This document shows, one piece after another, positions 42,992-51,870 of a stretch of DNA of 64,000 nucleotides. Under the pieces are notes generated by a model. It ran no database searches and had not been told where the DNA came from. It saw only the letters and a program-made list of their open reading frames with translations. Both the position numbers and the translations under genes were made by a program. How positions within the stretch are numbered: position 1 is the first letter of the stretch; every line of letters begins with the position of its first letter. Source of the stretch: Caldicellulosiruptor hydrothermalis 108 (GTDB lineage: Bacteria; Bacillota; Thermoanaerobacteria; Caldicellulosiruptorales; Caldicellulosiruptoraceae); NCBI RefSeq assembly GCF_000166355.1, contig NC_014652.1, positions 774,001-838,000 on the forward strand, written 5' to 3'.

Positions 42992-43345
42992 ATGACACCA
43001 ACTCCTGAGTTGATACAAGAATTGCGGGAGTTGCTCGATGAGGTAATACCACAAGGTGGCACTGAGAGCGACACTCGCTTTTCAAATGAACAGCTTGAAA
43101 GATTGATTTACAGAGCTAACAACATATATGCAGCAGCTGCCGAGGGTTGGACAAGGAAAGCTGCTATGTTGCAAAGGGAATTGGGACAGATAGAAAGCTA
43201 CAGTGTTGGCCAGGAAAGATACGACATGAGAAAGTTGCAAGATGCTCTCAATTACGCACTCAAGATGGCAGAGGTTTATAGTAACATGTCCAAGAGCTCT
43301 ATGGGGAGCATTGTACTTAGAATTCAGCCGCCGGAGGTGTTATGA
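42992..43345 (+). CDS. Head-tail connector protein
   Basis: 117 aa helical protein (LIQELRELLDEVIPQGGTESDTRFSNEQLERLIYRANNIYAAAAEGWTRKAAMLQRELG...YDMRKLQDALNYALKMAEVY), as in gp15/gp6-type adaptors that follow the capsid gene. Confidence 0.7.
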   Translation: MTPTPELIQELRELLDEVIPQGGTESDTRFSNEQLERLIYRANNIYAAAAEGWTRKAAMLQRELGQIESYSVGQERYDMRKLQDALNYALKMAEVYSNMSKSSMGSIVLRIQPPEVL

Positions 43346-43346
43346 G

Positions 43347-43730
43347 ATGGATTTAGTTAGCCTTCGGCGGCAACATATCCTTTGGACAATACAGCAAAAC
43401 CCAACGACAATAACTATTCAGCGAACCGAGAAGGTCGATATGGTTGGTTATTTTGAAGAAGTGAAAAGCACAAGAGGTCCTTATACTGTTCGGATATTTC
43501 AAAAAGGCTATGCGTTCCCTAAAGAAGTGTCTACATTAGCGGGTACCAAACAAACAGATGGCGGCTGGGGGCTCATCACAGATTGGAACACTGATATAAA
43601 AGCAACTTCAAATTGTTCGGATGAGTTTGACGTGCCAAATTTAGGGCATTTTAGGGTTGTAGCAGTGTATCCACAGATAGTACAGGGACAAATAGTCGGC
43701 TATCAGGCTGATTTAGAGAAGGTGGATTAA
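43347..43730 (+). CDS. Head-tail joining protein
   Basis: 127 aa. The ATG at 43347 follows GGAGGTG. Beta-rich content (VDMVGYFEEVKSTRGPYTVRIFQKG...DEFDVPNLGHFRVVAVYPQIVQGQIVGYQADLEKVD) and its place between connector and gp10-like genes suggest a stopper or joining protein. Family not certain. Confidence 0.6.
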   Translation: MDLVSLRRQHILWTIQQNPTTITIQRTEKVDMVGYFEEVKSTRGPYTVRIFQKGYAFPKEVSTLAGTKQTDGGWGLITDWNTDIKATSNCSDEFDVPNLGHFRVVAVYPQIVQGQIVGYQADLEKVD

Positions 43731-44057
43731 ATGGCACTGGGTGATAAGACAAGAGAGAAAATTGAACGTAAGAAAGCTGGGCTTTATGCATTGCTTCTTG
43801 ATTGGGCTGGTAATCTTGAAGCATATGCAAAAGAGAACGCACCATGGACAGATAGAACAGGAAACGCAAGACAAGGATTACATGGTGGTGTGGATATAAA
43901 CGGCAAAGATAGCTATACATTATATCTTTCGCATGGTGTTGAGTATGGCATATGGCTTGAACTTGCACATGATGGCAATTATGCAATTGTAGGTCCAACA
44001 ATTGATGCTCACTTGCAAAGAATAAAAGAGACAATCAAAGAATATTGGAGAGATTAA
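43731..44057 (+). CDS. HK97 gp10-like neck protein
   Basis: 108 aa with the gp10/neck signature: NLEAYAKENAPWTDRTGNARQGLHGGV and SHGVEYGIWLELAHDGNYAIVGPTID. It starts one base after the previous stop and precedes the tail-terminator-like gene. Confidence 0.8.
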   Translation: MALGDKTREKIERKKAGLYALLLDWAGNLEAYAKENAPWTDRTGNARQGLHGGVDINGKDSYTLYLSHGVEYGIWLELAHDGNYAIVGPTIDAHLQRIKETIKEYWRD

Positions 44058-44059
44058 AA

Positions 44060-44884
44060 ATGCGCAGAGCAATAAGAGAATTATTGATTGCGTCTATTCC
44101 TGAAATACAAGGACGTGTTTATGAACCACATGCAGCAGGAGTCAATACACAGAAACCTTACATCGTTTTGCGTGAAGGTATACAAAATCCTGAAGATGAA
44201 TGGTCAAAGTTTTCAACAATCATTGAAGTATGGCCTTACGTTAAAAGAACAACTTTTCAAGAGGTAGATGCTCTTTGCAATGCAATTATCAACGCTTTGC
44301 ACAGAGCACGTTTTAGTCAGGATGGAGAACAATTCTTGGCTGATTACATTGGCACAGTTGGCCCTGACTTTGTTGATGAGGATTGGGATGCAATAACAAG
44401 GGGACTAAAATTCAGGGTGTTTTCGCTTGGTTGGTTCAATGGACTTACTTTTGAGCCTGACCCAGTAGCAACATTGCAAGCTTGGACTAAAAACACTTTT
44501 CCCGAAGTGCACGTTGATCCAGCAACGTGGGCACCTGCTGATGCAACGCCAGGTATTTATTGGAGGCTCAGCAAGGTAAATTTAGAATCAATTACGCAAG
44601 CAATAAGCTGGTTTGAAGCTCAGATAGCAGGACATATCATAGCTCCAAGCACGCAAGTTAGACTTATATGGCTAAGAAAGATAGTTGAGGCTCTAGCAAA
44701 TCAGCGTAAGCTCATAATGTCTGATGGCGGTTTGATAGAGTTTCTGAAAATTAGAGCTGATAGTGAAGCAGACCCAATGCGAAAAGGGCAAATTGAACTG
44801 ATTGCAAGGTTTGGAGTTTTAAGAACTAAAGAAACAAGTAGTATTTTGAATAAGGCAACAATTGTCAAGGTGGAGGTGAAGTAA
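44060..44884 (+). CDS. Tail completion/terminator-like protein
   Basis: 274 aa; the ATG at 44060 has GGAGAG 8 bases upstream. The N-terminal half (RRAIRELLIASIPEIQGRVYEPHAAGVNTQKPYIVLREG...) resembles tail-terminator proteins, and the C-terminal half is helical (WRLSKVNLESITQAISWFEAQIAGHIIAPSTQVRLIWLRKIVEALANQRKLI). It is longer than usual terminators, so an extra domain is fused. Confidence 0.65.
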   Translation: MRRAIRELLIASIPEIQGRVYEPHAAGVNTQKPYIVLREGIQNPEDEWSKFSTIIEVWPYVKRTTFQEVDALCNAIINALHRARFSQDGEQFLADYIGTVGPDFVDEDWDAITRGLKFRVFSLGWFNGLTFEPDPVATLQAWTKNTFPEVHVDPATWAPADATPGIYWRLSKVNLESITQAISWFEAQIAGHIIAPSTQVRLIWLRKIVEALANQRKLIMSDGGLIEFLKIRADSEADPMRKGQIELIARFGVLRTKETSSILNKATIVKVEVK

Positions 44885-44885
44885 G

Positions 44886-45092
44886 TTGCCTAAAGAGAAA
44901 GAGACTATTAATGATGCTTTGGTACAACAAGAGCAAGCTTTGTATAACAAAGACGAGCTAATCTCAGCTGCACATATTTTTTGCGTAAAGCCAGAAGTGG
45001 TTGTTGGAGCGCTGAAGCTTATTAACAAAGATATGCTGACGAAATCAGAAGCAGAGAAAGCAATTAAAACATTCCTCGAAAGGAAGGTGTGA
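44886..45092 (+). CDS. Small tail-region protein (68 aa)
   Basis: TTG start one base after the previous stop, with GGAGGTG just upstream. Helical (LVQQEQALYNKDELISAAHIFCVKPEVVVGALKLINKDMLTKSEAEKAIKTFLERKV). Similar short genes precede the sheath gene in PBSX-like tails. Not recognised further. Confidence 0.6.
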   Translation: MPKEKETINDALVQQEQALYNKDELISAAHIFCVKPEVVVGALKLINKDMLTKSEAEKAIKTFLERKV

Positions 45093-45097
45093 ATTAG

Positions 45098-46525
45098 ATG
45101 GCTGGTATAGTTTTTCAGACAGGTGAACAAAAAATAAGACCTGGTGTGTATGTTAGAGTAACTAATATTGGGCAACCTCAAGAAGCAATCATTCCTCAAG
45201 GAATAGTTGCAGCATTGTTTAGGTCTTCTTGGGGACCTTTAGGGCAAGTTACTTATCTTGAGAGCATTGATGCTGTTACAACTAACTTTGGCAACGCTGG
45301 AACAATTGACGTTGCGATTGAAGCTTTCAAAGGCGGTTGTTCAAGAGTCGTTGCTTATAGATTGGGCACAGGAGGAGCAAAAGCAAGCTTGGTGCTCAAG
45401 GATGGAACAAGCATTGATGTAGTAAAAATCGAAGCAAAATATGAAGGTGTTAGGGGAAATAACTTTAGAATCACTGTTCGTGACTCACTGACAGACACAA
45501 CAAAGAAAGAACTGTTGCTTTACGAAGGTACAACATTATTGCAAAGCATTTCCTTTGCAAAAGGCACAGATGGTGTTGGTGAACCACAAGCTTTAGTTGA
45601 AGCAATATCTTCAAGCAATTCATCATACATCACAGCAACAAAGCTTGCTGATGGCAACAAACTCTTAACAAATGTAACACAGCAAGCACTAACAGGGGGT
45701 CAGGACCCAACTGTTGATGGACAGAGCTACAGTGTTGCATTGAGTGCTATTGAAGCAATTGATTGGAATGTGCTTGCTATAGATAGCGAAGACCCTACTA
45801 TACACTCAACAGTACAAGCATACATTGACAGGGTTAGGAACGAAGGAAAAAGAGTATTGGTTGTTTTAGGTGAACCAACAAATGTGCCATTAGCAACAAG
45901 ATTAGCAAATGCAAGAGCTTTTAATGACCCAGCAGTTGTGTATGTTGCAAATGGCTTCAAAGGCAATGATGGTATCATCAGAGAAGGATACAAAGCTGCA
46001 GCAAGAGTAGCAGGCATGGTTGCATCTGCTGATATTACTGAATCTTTGACTCATGCAGTTGTAAGAGGTGCAACAGAAATCGTTGGAGCTTTGACTAATG
46101 CAGAGATTGAGCAAGCTATTCAATCAGGCGCGCTTGTATTTACTTTGTCTGCTGCTAAACAAGTTCAAATTGAATATGGCATCAATACTTTTGTAACTGT
46201 GACTGCGGATATGGATGCTGGGTGGAAGAAGATAAGAAGAGTCAGAACAAGGGATAATCTCATTGACAGAATTACAGCTACATGGGAGCCACTCGTTGGT
46301 AAAATCAACAACAGTCCTGATGGCAGGGCAACTTTGATTGCTGCAGCACAAGGTGTTATAAACAAAATGATTACAGAAGGAGCACTTCTGGACGGAACGA
46401 TATACGAAGACCCGAACAACCCGCCCAGTGGCGATTCAGCTTGGTTTATTGTTCAGGTTGATGACCTTGACAGTGCTGAGAAACTTTACATTACTTTTGG
46501 TTTCAGGTTTGCTCCTGAATCATAA
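45098..46525 (+). CDS. xkdK: Contractile tail sheath protein (XkdK-like)
   Basis: 475 aa sheath, which shows that the phage is a myovirus. The N-terminus (RPGVYVRVTNIGQPQEAIIPQGIVAALFRSSWGPLGQVTYLES) and the C-terminal half with NLIDRITATWEPLVGKINNSPDGRATLIAAAQGVINKMITEGALLDGTIYED match PBSX XkdK. It is followed by the tube gene. Confidence 0.92.
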   Translation: MAGIVFQTGEQKIRPGVYVRVTNIGQPQEAIIPQGIVAALFRSSWGPLGQVTYLESIDAVTTNFGNAGTIDVAIEAFKGGCSRVVAYRLGTGGAKASLVLKDGTSIDVVKIEAKYEGVRGNNFRITVRDSLTDTTKKELLLYEGTTLLQSISFAKGTDGVGEPQALVEAISSSNSSYITATKLADGNKLLTNVTQQALTGGQDPTVDGQSYSVALSAIEAIDWNVLAIDSEDPTIHSTVQAYIDRVRNEGKRVLVVLGEPTNVPLATRLANARAFNDPAVVYVANGFKGNDGIIREGYKAAARVAGMVASADITESLTHAVVRGATEIVGALTNAEIEQAIQSGALVFTLSAAKQVQIEYGINTFVTVTADMDAGWKKIRRVRTRDNLIDRITATWEPLVGKINNSPDGRATLIAAAQGVINKMITEGALLDGTIYEDPNNPPSGDSAWFIVQVDDLDSAEKLYITFGFRFAPES

Positions 46526-46542
46526 TGTGGAGGTGCTAAATA

Positions 46543-46992
46543 ATGGCTAAAGAAGGAAGAATAGTTTTGAGAGATTGTGTTCCAGATGGAAGTATTGATG
46601 TAGCGAGGGTTAAGACTGGAGAAATAATTACTCGTTCTTGGACGTTTAGGGTTAATCAGGTTCCAGATCTGCAAAGTGTATTGGATGCGGGAACATTTGA
46701 TCCGCGAAACATATTACGAGGGCACCAAGGTGAACTTTATGACGGAGATGGCAATTTCTTAGCAGAAGTTAACGAATGGACATTACAGTTTAATTTTAAA
46801 AATCAAGAGTATCAAGCAGCAGGGAGCAAGTGGGAATGGGCTATACCAGTTGCTCAATCTGCTACATTGACTTTCGTTGAAACTGTAATAAGAGATGCAA
46901 CTTTACTTCAAAAAGTTATGAATGGATTGAAAAAGGGACAACCAGATGCTGTATTGAACTTTATGGGTGTATTGAAGCCTAACAATATGTAG
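46543..46992 (+). CDS. xkdM: Tail tube protein (XkdM-like)
   Basis: 149 aa beta-barrel tube subunit (GELYDGDGNFLAEVNEWTLQFNFKNQEYQAAGSKWEWAIPVAQSATLTFVETVI), the standard partner of XkdK-type sheaths. GGAGGTG precedes the ATG. Confidence 0.88.
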   Translation: MAKEGRIVLRDCVPDGSIDVARVKTGEIITRSWTFRVNQVPDLQSVLDAGTFDPRNILRGHQGELYDGDGNFLAEVNEWTLQFNFKNQEYQAAGSKWEWAIPVAQSATLTFVETVIRDATLLQKVMNGLKKGQPDAVLNFMGVLKPNNM

Positions 46993-47007
46993 TGAGAGGT
47001 GTTAGTA

Positions 47008-47487
47008 ATGGCTGAGATTGAAAGAGAAGAACTTTTAGCAAATGAAGAAACAATGTTGCAAGACATCAGCGGTGTTTTAGAAGCAATGCAGACAATAGAA
47101 ACATATGAAACATTCACTGTAGTTAGAAACGGGAAAAAATTGTTTAGCTTTAGAGTCAGAGGTTTAGGCGAAGATGAGGTTGAAGATTGTCGCAAAAAGG
47201 CAACAAAAATGGTCAAAGACAGGCGAGTGGGTGGCTTAGCATTGCCCCAGGAATTTGACTCGGCTAAGTTTAGCTCATTGCTTATCTACACAGCGACACA
47301 TCCTGAAGATAAAGCAAAACTTTGGGACAACAAAACATTGTGGGAAAAAGCAGGAGAAGATATTCTTTCTGGTTATCAGTTGATTGATAAAGTGCTCAAA
47401 CGAGGAGAAAAAGACGCAGTTATTGAACTAATAGAAAAACTTAGCGGTTATGAGGAGACGTTGATTGATACAATAAAAAACTCATAA
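47008..47487 (+). CDS. xkdN: Tail assembly chaperone (XkdN-like), 0-frame product
   Basis: 159 aa; the ATG at 47008 follows GAGAGGTG. XkdN-like sequence: TIETYETFTVVRNGKKLFSFRVRGLGEDEVEDCRKKATK...LIYTATHPEDKAKLWDNKTLWEKAG. It helps assemble the tube around the tape measure. A slippery A-AAA-AAC lies two codons before its stop, allowing a longer product (next entry). Confidence 0.9.
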   Translation: MAEIEREELLANEETMLQDISGVLEAMQTIETYETFTVVRNGKKLFSFRVRGLGEDEVEDCRKKATKMVKDRRVGGLALPQEFDSAKFSSLLIYTATHPEDKAKLWDNKTLWEKAGEDILSGYQLIDKVLKRGEKDAVIELIEKLSGYEETLIDTIKNS

Positions 47488-47654
47488 GAGCAGGAGGGAA
47501 AGCCACCCTCCTGCATCATTTATTCCAGCGCTTTGGTATAACACCTGATGAGTTTTACTCAAAGCCTTATAAAGTTCAAGCTTTTATTTTAGCTTCGATG
47601 GAAATTCAACTTGAGGAAGAAGAAAAAGAACGGCAAAAAATAGAGAGGCGTTGA
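47475..47654 (+). CDS. xkdN': -1 frameshift extension of the tail assembly chaperone
   Basis: The heptamer A-AAA-AAC (47475-47481) is followed by an 8-base spacer and a 9-pair GC-rich hairpin, GCAGGAGGG/CCCTCCTGC, with a 7-base loop. After a -1 slip the frame stays open for about 58 codons (LIRAGGKATLLHHLFQRF, then GITPDEFYSKPYKVQAFILASMEIQLEEEEKE) to the TGA at 47652. This is the known gpG/gpGT arrangement of long-tailed phages. No independent start is needed. Confidence 0.85.
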   Translation, partial: KKLIRAGGKATLLHHLFQRFGITPDEFYSKPYKVQAFILASMEIQLEEEEKERQKIERR

Positions 47655-47656
47655 GC

Positions 47657-50281
47657 ATGGAAAGTGAAGTTTATCGAATAGAAATACCTATCATTGTAGA
47701 CGATGAAAGCGAGAAACCTATTGAAGAAGCAAGCAGGAGAATAAGCAGATTTGAAAAAAGCGCTGAAAAGACAAACAAGATGATTAGGCAGTATTTTCAG
47801 CAGATAGCTAAGATGAAAATTGAGCCTTACATGAAAATAAGGGACAATCTCACATCATCGGTGATAAAAGCCGATAGATTGCTGAAAAAGCTTGATTTAG
47901 AAAAGGCTTCCCCAATCATCACTGCACAAGATAGAGTAAGTGCAGTAATTGCACGTATCAATGCAATGATTGACGCAATGAGTAAAGGCAAGATAGATGT
48001 TATAGCTGAAATGAAAGGGCCACTTGCCGATGAAGTTGTCAAAGCTAAAGCTGCCTTAAGTGAGCTGAATAACATCAAAACAGGACCTATTGCTGAGCTA
48101 AGAGGAGAATTATTTAGTCAGTTGACTAAAGCCATGTCTGAGTTAAAAAACGTTGACAAGTTAATTGTAGAACCAAAGGCAACGTTGAAGGATGAGATCA
48201 GTTTAAAACTACGCGAAATCAGAAAACAGCTACCACTGCTGACCCAAAAAGCATGGACTGTTACACTAAAAGCAAAAGATGAAGTTACAGGAGTATTTAA
48301 AAAAGTTACTAATGCTTTGAGGAGCCCACTTGCAATGGTAGGACTTGGTGTTGGCGTAGGTTCAGCAGTGTATGACTCATTCAAAAAAGCAATAGACTTT
48401 GAAGCTCAGATGTCTTCCGTCAAAGCGCTTACAGGAATTAGCAATCAGGAATTAACAAAAATGCAAATGCTGGCTATTAAGATGGGGGCAAAGACAAAAT
48501 ATTCAGCACTTGAAGCAGCACAAGGTATAGAAGAGCTACTTAAAGCAGGTTTGTCGGTAAAACAAGTTATGAGCGGAGGACTTGAAGCGGCACTGAATTT
48601 AGCTGCTGCAGGCGACTTGGAATTAGCAGATGCTGCTGAAATTATGTCTACTGCAATGAATGCTTTTAGGGGAGATGCAATTTCAGCAGCACAAGCAGCA
48701 AATATCTTGGCAGGAACAGCTAATGCATCGGCAACATCGGTGCAGGAGTTACGATATTCACTGGCTATGGTATCGGCTGTTGCTTCTAACATTGGTATGA
48801 GCTTTAGAGATGTTAACGCTGCACTTGGTATCTTTGCAAATAATGGATTAAAAGGGTCTGACGCGGGTACTTCTTTAAAAACTATGCTGATGAATTTGAT
48901 ACCGCAGACAAAACAACAAGTTGAGATGTTCAAAAGACTTGGGTTGATAACTAAGAATGGGACAAGTGCTTTCTTTGATGCACATGGCAGGTTAAAGTCA
49001 CTTGAAGAAATTGCAGGGTTGCTAAGAAGTAGGCTAAAAGGTCTGACTGAGGCACAGCGCATGGCTGCACTTGAAATTATGTTCGGTTCAGATGCAATCA
49101 GAGCTGCTAACATTCTCTATCGTGAAGGCGCAGAAGGTGTCAGAAAATTCATAAATGAAATGAGCAAAGTAACAGCTCTTGATGTTGCAAAAGAAAAAAT
49201 GAACAATGCAGCAGGTGCCATAGAGCAGTTCAGAGGCGCTATTGAAACGCTTCAAATTTCAGCTCTTATGCCTACAATGCCACTGATTCGCAAATTTGCA
49301 CTTTGGGCTGCTGATATGGCTGAAAGGTATACTCCAAGAGTTACAAAAGAGATTGAAAAGATGACAAAGGGTATAGAAGATTATTGGAACAGTTTGAAAC
49401 GTAACGAAAGATTTAGAAAGTTGGATTTTCAAGGAAAGATAAATTTTGTCATAGAAGACCTGAGTGCTAAGTTTGGTAAATGGTTCGATAAAAAAGCTGC
49501 ACCGCTTGTTACAAAGTATGGAGATTTATTGGGCAGGGGAATGATTGATGGACTACTAAAGGGTACAACGGCAGCAATTACATCCAGTCCTTTGCTTAAC
49601 TTCTTACTTGCTGGTTATATAGCATCAAAAGTGCCTGGCCCACTATCTGTTAAGGTTACTGTTGCAATAGGAGTTGTATTCCTTGGGCAGGCAGGCAAGG
49701 TAATAAATTGGTTGATGGAGAATAGTCCTATAAATCCTGAAAACAAAAGAATAATTGAAGAAAACAAAAAAGTGCAAGAAACAGCAAAGCAATGGAAAAA
49801 AGAAGCAGAAAAAGGAAAAGTACCATTGCCTAATACTGCCATTACAAAACCAAAAAAGAGTATCACACAGAGAATATTAGAACCATTTAGAAATATTCAG
49901 AGATGGATTAGAGGATACTCTACGGGTGGTATTTTAACGCGTCCCCACATCGGTATGGTAGCTGAGAATGGTCCAGAAGCTATTATTCCTTTGTCAGCCG
50001 ATAAAAGAAATAGAGCTTTGGCTTTATGGACAGAGACAGGCAGAATATTAGGAGTTCAGCATTATACTGAGGACAGCCTTTTAGGCAGAATTCCTGTATT
50101 GTCTGCGCCAAATTCTGTTGTAATAAATGCACCTGTCTACTTAAACTTTGATTTGCAAGGATTGATAGGAAGTGTAGTTTTTGAAAATAAAAATGAAATT
50201 GAAAAGAATATCGATGCGTTGTGCGATAAAATAGGTGAGGCTTTAAAAGATGTATTTAACAATATCCCAAAAAAGAAATGA
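47657..50281 (+). CDS. xkdO: Tail tape measure protein
   Basis: 874 aa, determining tail length; TP901-type core (GISNQELTKMQMLAIKMGAKTKYSALEAAQGIEELLKAGLSVKQVMSGGLEAALNLAAAGDLELADAAEIMSTAMNAF). Repeats near the N-terminus (PIITAQDRV, PIAELRGEL, KAKDEVTGVFKKV) are typical. Two hydrophobic segments follow near residue 640. ATG 47657 is preferred over TTG 47651, with AGAGAGG upstream. Short for a myophage, so the tail is probably not long. Confidence 0.9.
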   Translation: MESEVYRIEIPIIVDDESEKPIEEASRRISRFEKSAEKTNKMIRQYFQQIAKMKIEPYMKIRDNLTSSVIKADRLLKKLDLEKASPIITAQDRVSAVIARINAMIDAMSKGKIDVIAEMKGPLADEVVKAKAALSELNNIKTGPIAELRGELFSQLTKAMSELKNVDKLIVEPKATLKDEISLKLREIRKQLPLLTQKAWTVTLKAKDEVTGVFKKVTNALRSPLAMVGLGVGVGSAVYDSFKKAIDFEAQMSSVKALTGISNQELTKMQMLAIKMGAKTKYSALEAAQGIEELLKAGLSVKQVMSGGLEAALNLAAAGDLELADAAEIMSTAMNAFRGDAISAAQAANILAGTANASATSVQELRYSLAMVSAVASNIGMSFRDVNAALGIFANNGLKGSDAGTSLKTMLMNLIPQTKQQVEMFKRLGLITKNGTSAFFDAHGRLKSLEEIAGLLRSRLKGLTEAQRMAALEIMFGSDAIRAANILYREGAEGVRKFINEMSKVTALDVAKEKMNNAAGAIEQFRGAIETLQISALMPTMPLIRKFALWAADMAERYTPRVTKEIEKMTKGIEDYWNSLKRNERFRKLDFQGKINFVIEDLSAKFGKWFDKKAAPLVTKYGDLLGRGMIDGLLKGTTAAITSSPLLNFLLAGYIASKVPGPLSVKVTVAIGVVFLGQAGKVINWLMENSPINPENKRIIEENKKVQETAKQWKKEAEKGKVPLPNTAITKPKKSITQRILEPFRNIQRWIRGYSTGGILTRPHIGMVAENGPEAIIPLSADKRNRALALWTETGRILGVQHYTEDSLLGRIPVLSAPNSVVINAPVYLNFDLQGLIGSVVFENKNEIEKNIDALCDKIGEALKDVFNNIPKKK

Positions 50282-50359
50282 ATTTAAAAATTGTAGAAGG
50301 AATTTTGCTTAACAGTGTAGAATTGTATTTTTAAAACACAAAATGACAGGTGTTTAAAG

Positions 50360-50785
50360 ATGCGCATAGCTATTTTCGTATTAGGTTTGTTAGGGTCTTT
50401 ATTGGGATTACTAGTTAATCTAGCTTATGTTTCAGATTATTCCTTATCATGGATTGGAATAATTGCATATGTGTGCTCTATTATTGCAACATCACTCGCA
50501 TTACAAAAGCCAAAAGATGCATACTGGTTTATGATAGTATTTGGTATAGTAGGCCTATTATTTTCGCCTTTTGGAGAAGTAAGCATTGTAGCAAGTGCGT
50601 TAGTTATAATCGGCGGAATTATAGGCAAGATTATTACAAGAAAAGAACGGACAGATGAATTGCAGATTAGTTTATTTTCAGTTTTCAAGAGCTGGTGGGA
50701 TGCTGGTAGAAAGGATTACAAATGTGAGTACAGAGAAGAGAGATTAAAAGAAGAAACTATCGACAGGGATAAAACAGAAGAATAA
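50360..50785 (+). CDS. Membrane protein, cargo gene 1 in the tail module
   Basis: 141 aa with about four membrane helices (IAIFVLGLLGSLLGLLVNLAY, WIGIIAYVCSIIATSLAL, AYWFMIVFGIVGLLFSPFG, VASALVIIGGIIGKII) and a charged C-terminal tail (RKDYKCEYREERLKEETIDRDKTEE). It resembles DUF4064-type small membrane proteins but is not assigned. It lies between tape measure and XkdP genes, where no membrane protein is needed for tail assembly. A terminator follows. Confidence 0.65.
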   Translation: MRIAIFVLGLLGSLLGLLVNLAYVSDYSLSWIGIIAYVCSIIATSLALQKPKDAYWFMIVFGIVGLLFSPFGEVSIVASALVIIGGIIGKIITRKERTDELQISLFSVFKSWWDAGRKDYKCEYREERLKEETIDRDKTEE

Positions 50786-50798
50786 AGATTTACAATCT

Positions 50799-50826
50799 TA
50801 AAGGAGAGGGCTTCCTCTCCTTATTG
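50799..50826 (+). terminator. Terminator after cargo gene 1
   Basis: AAGGAGAGG and CCTCTCCTT arms are separated by GCTT and followed by ATTGTTTG. The U-run is weak. Confidence 0.55.
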
Positions 50827-50859
50827 TTTGAGTGAGGTTAAGCAAAGGAGAGGATCAAG

Positions 50860-51576
50860 GTGGATTTATTTCCTGAAACATTAAAAATTATTCTTTTATT
50901 ATTTCCTGGGTTGGTTGCTTTGTTTGCTACAGAAAACATGATTGGTCAGGATACCCGTAAAAGAGATTCTATAGACAGACTATTTATAGCATTCTCATAT
51001 ACTATTCCTGCATTTGCAATTACCATAGGGCTATTTAAGTTAGTTGCATTAATTCCACCTATTGGCAAAATAATTGAAAAATATTATCAAAATAATAGAT
51101 TGTTTAATTGGTATTCTGGGGATACAAAATTAGAGAATTTTTTGGTTTTTCTTGTGATTTATATTTTTCTGGGCTTTTTATCAGGAATATTAGTTAGTTA
51201 TTTTGTGGTTGCTCAATTAAATGAAAAAAGTATTTCAAGGAGAATATCTAATAAAATAAGGCGAATATTGAACAAACCAGACATTGGTGGTGGAATATCT
51301 CCTTGGGACAAACTATTTTGTAATCGAGAAAGTCAAGTAATTGAAGTTATTAGGCCTGATGGAGAACGAATAAAAGGACTGCTTAAAGATTTCACATTTG
51401 CAGGTGATGAAGTTAGAGAAATAGTATTAGAAGGAATTAAAGAGGTAAGTGAAGGAAATGATTATCTACAAAACGTGAAATATGTTTATTATCATTTTAA
51501 CAGTGGGACAATAATCAAAGTTTTTGACATTAAAGAATGGCAAGAAGCTCTAGAAAAAGAAGGCAAGAACGTCTAA
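50860..51576 (+). CDS. DUF6338-like membrane protein, cargo gene 2
   Basis: 238 aa, GTG start with AAAGGAGAG upstream. Three or more membrane helices (TLKIILLLFPGLVALFAT, FIAFSYTIPAFAITIGLFKLVALI, FLVFLVIYIFLGFLSGILVSYFVV) precede a soluble C-terminal domain (SPWDKLFCNRESQVIEVIRPDGERIKGLLKDFTFAGDEVREIVLEGIKE). It resembles DUF6338 proteins, whose role is unknown. Convergent with the small gene at 51573 through a shared terminator. Confidence 0.65.
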   Translation: MDLFPETLKIILLLFPGLVALFATENMIGQDTRKRDSIDRLFIAFSYTIPAFAITIGLFKLVALIPPIGKIIEKYYQNNRLFNWYSGDTKLENFLVFLVIYIFLGFLSGILVSYFVVAQLNEKSISRRISNKIRRILNKPDIGGGISPWDKLFCNRESQVIEVIRPDGERIKGLLKDFTFAGDEVREIVLEGIKEVSEGNDYLQNVKYVYYHFNSGTIIKVFDIKEWQEALEKEGKNV

Positions 51577-51593
51577 TTCTTGCCTTCTTTTTT
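51559..51593. terminator. Bidirectional terminator between convergent cargo genes
   Basis: GAAGGCAAGAA and TTCTTGCCTTC form an 11-pair stem with a 7-base loop. TTTTTTT follows on the + strand. The complement is A-rich before it, with a shorter U-run on the other side. Confidence 0.7.
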
Positions 51594-51773
51594 ATTGGTG
51601 TCAGTATTCTGCTTTTTGGGTGGTAATTTAACTTTGCTAGCTAAATCTAATAAATATGAATTGTCTTTTGTACCATAACCATGTTTGAATATTTCACCAA
51701 CAGGTTTTGATTTATTGGGAGTGATATTTTGTTTAGCTTGTTCTTGATGCTTGTAATTCTTGTTATCAGACAT
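51573..51773 (-). CDS. Small basic protein on the opposite strand, cargo gene 3
   Basis: 66 aa, hydrophilic and Lys/Asn-rich (MSDNKNYKHQEQAKQNITPNKSKPVGEIFKHGYGTKDNSYLLDLASKVKLPPKKQ). AAAGGAGGTTG precedes the ATG, which supports a real gene running against the late operon. It ends inside the shared terminator. Not recognised. Confidence 0.55.
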   Translation of the reverse strand: MSDNKNYKHQEQAKQNITPNKSKPVGEIFKHGYGTKDNSYLLDLASKVKLPPKKQNTDTNKKEGKN

Positions 51774-51870
51774 AGTTCAACCTCCTTTCTCTTCTTTTTG
51801 TTAATTTTAAATTTCAACATAAAAGTTTCAAATTCCTTTGTCGAACAATGTCGAAAAGAGGCGATGGATA

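Noticed and set aside
48445..49113. 222-residue antisense frame within the tape measure gene
   Set aside because: It mirrors the Ala-rich repeats of the tape measure protein and has no start signal.
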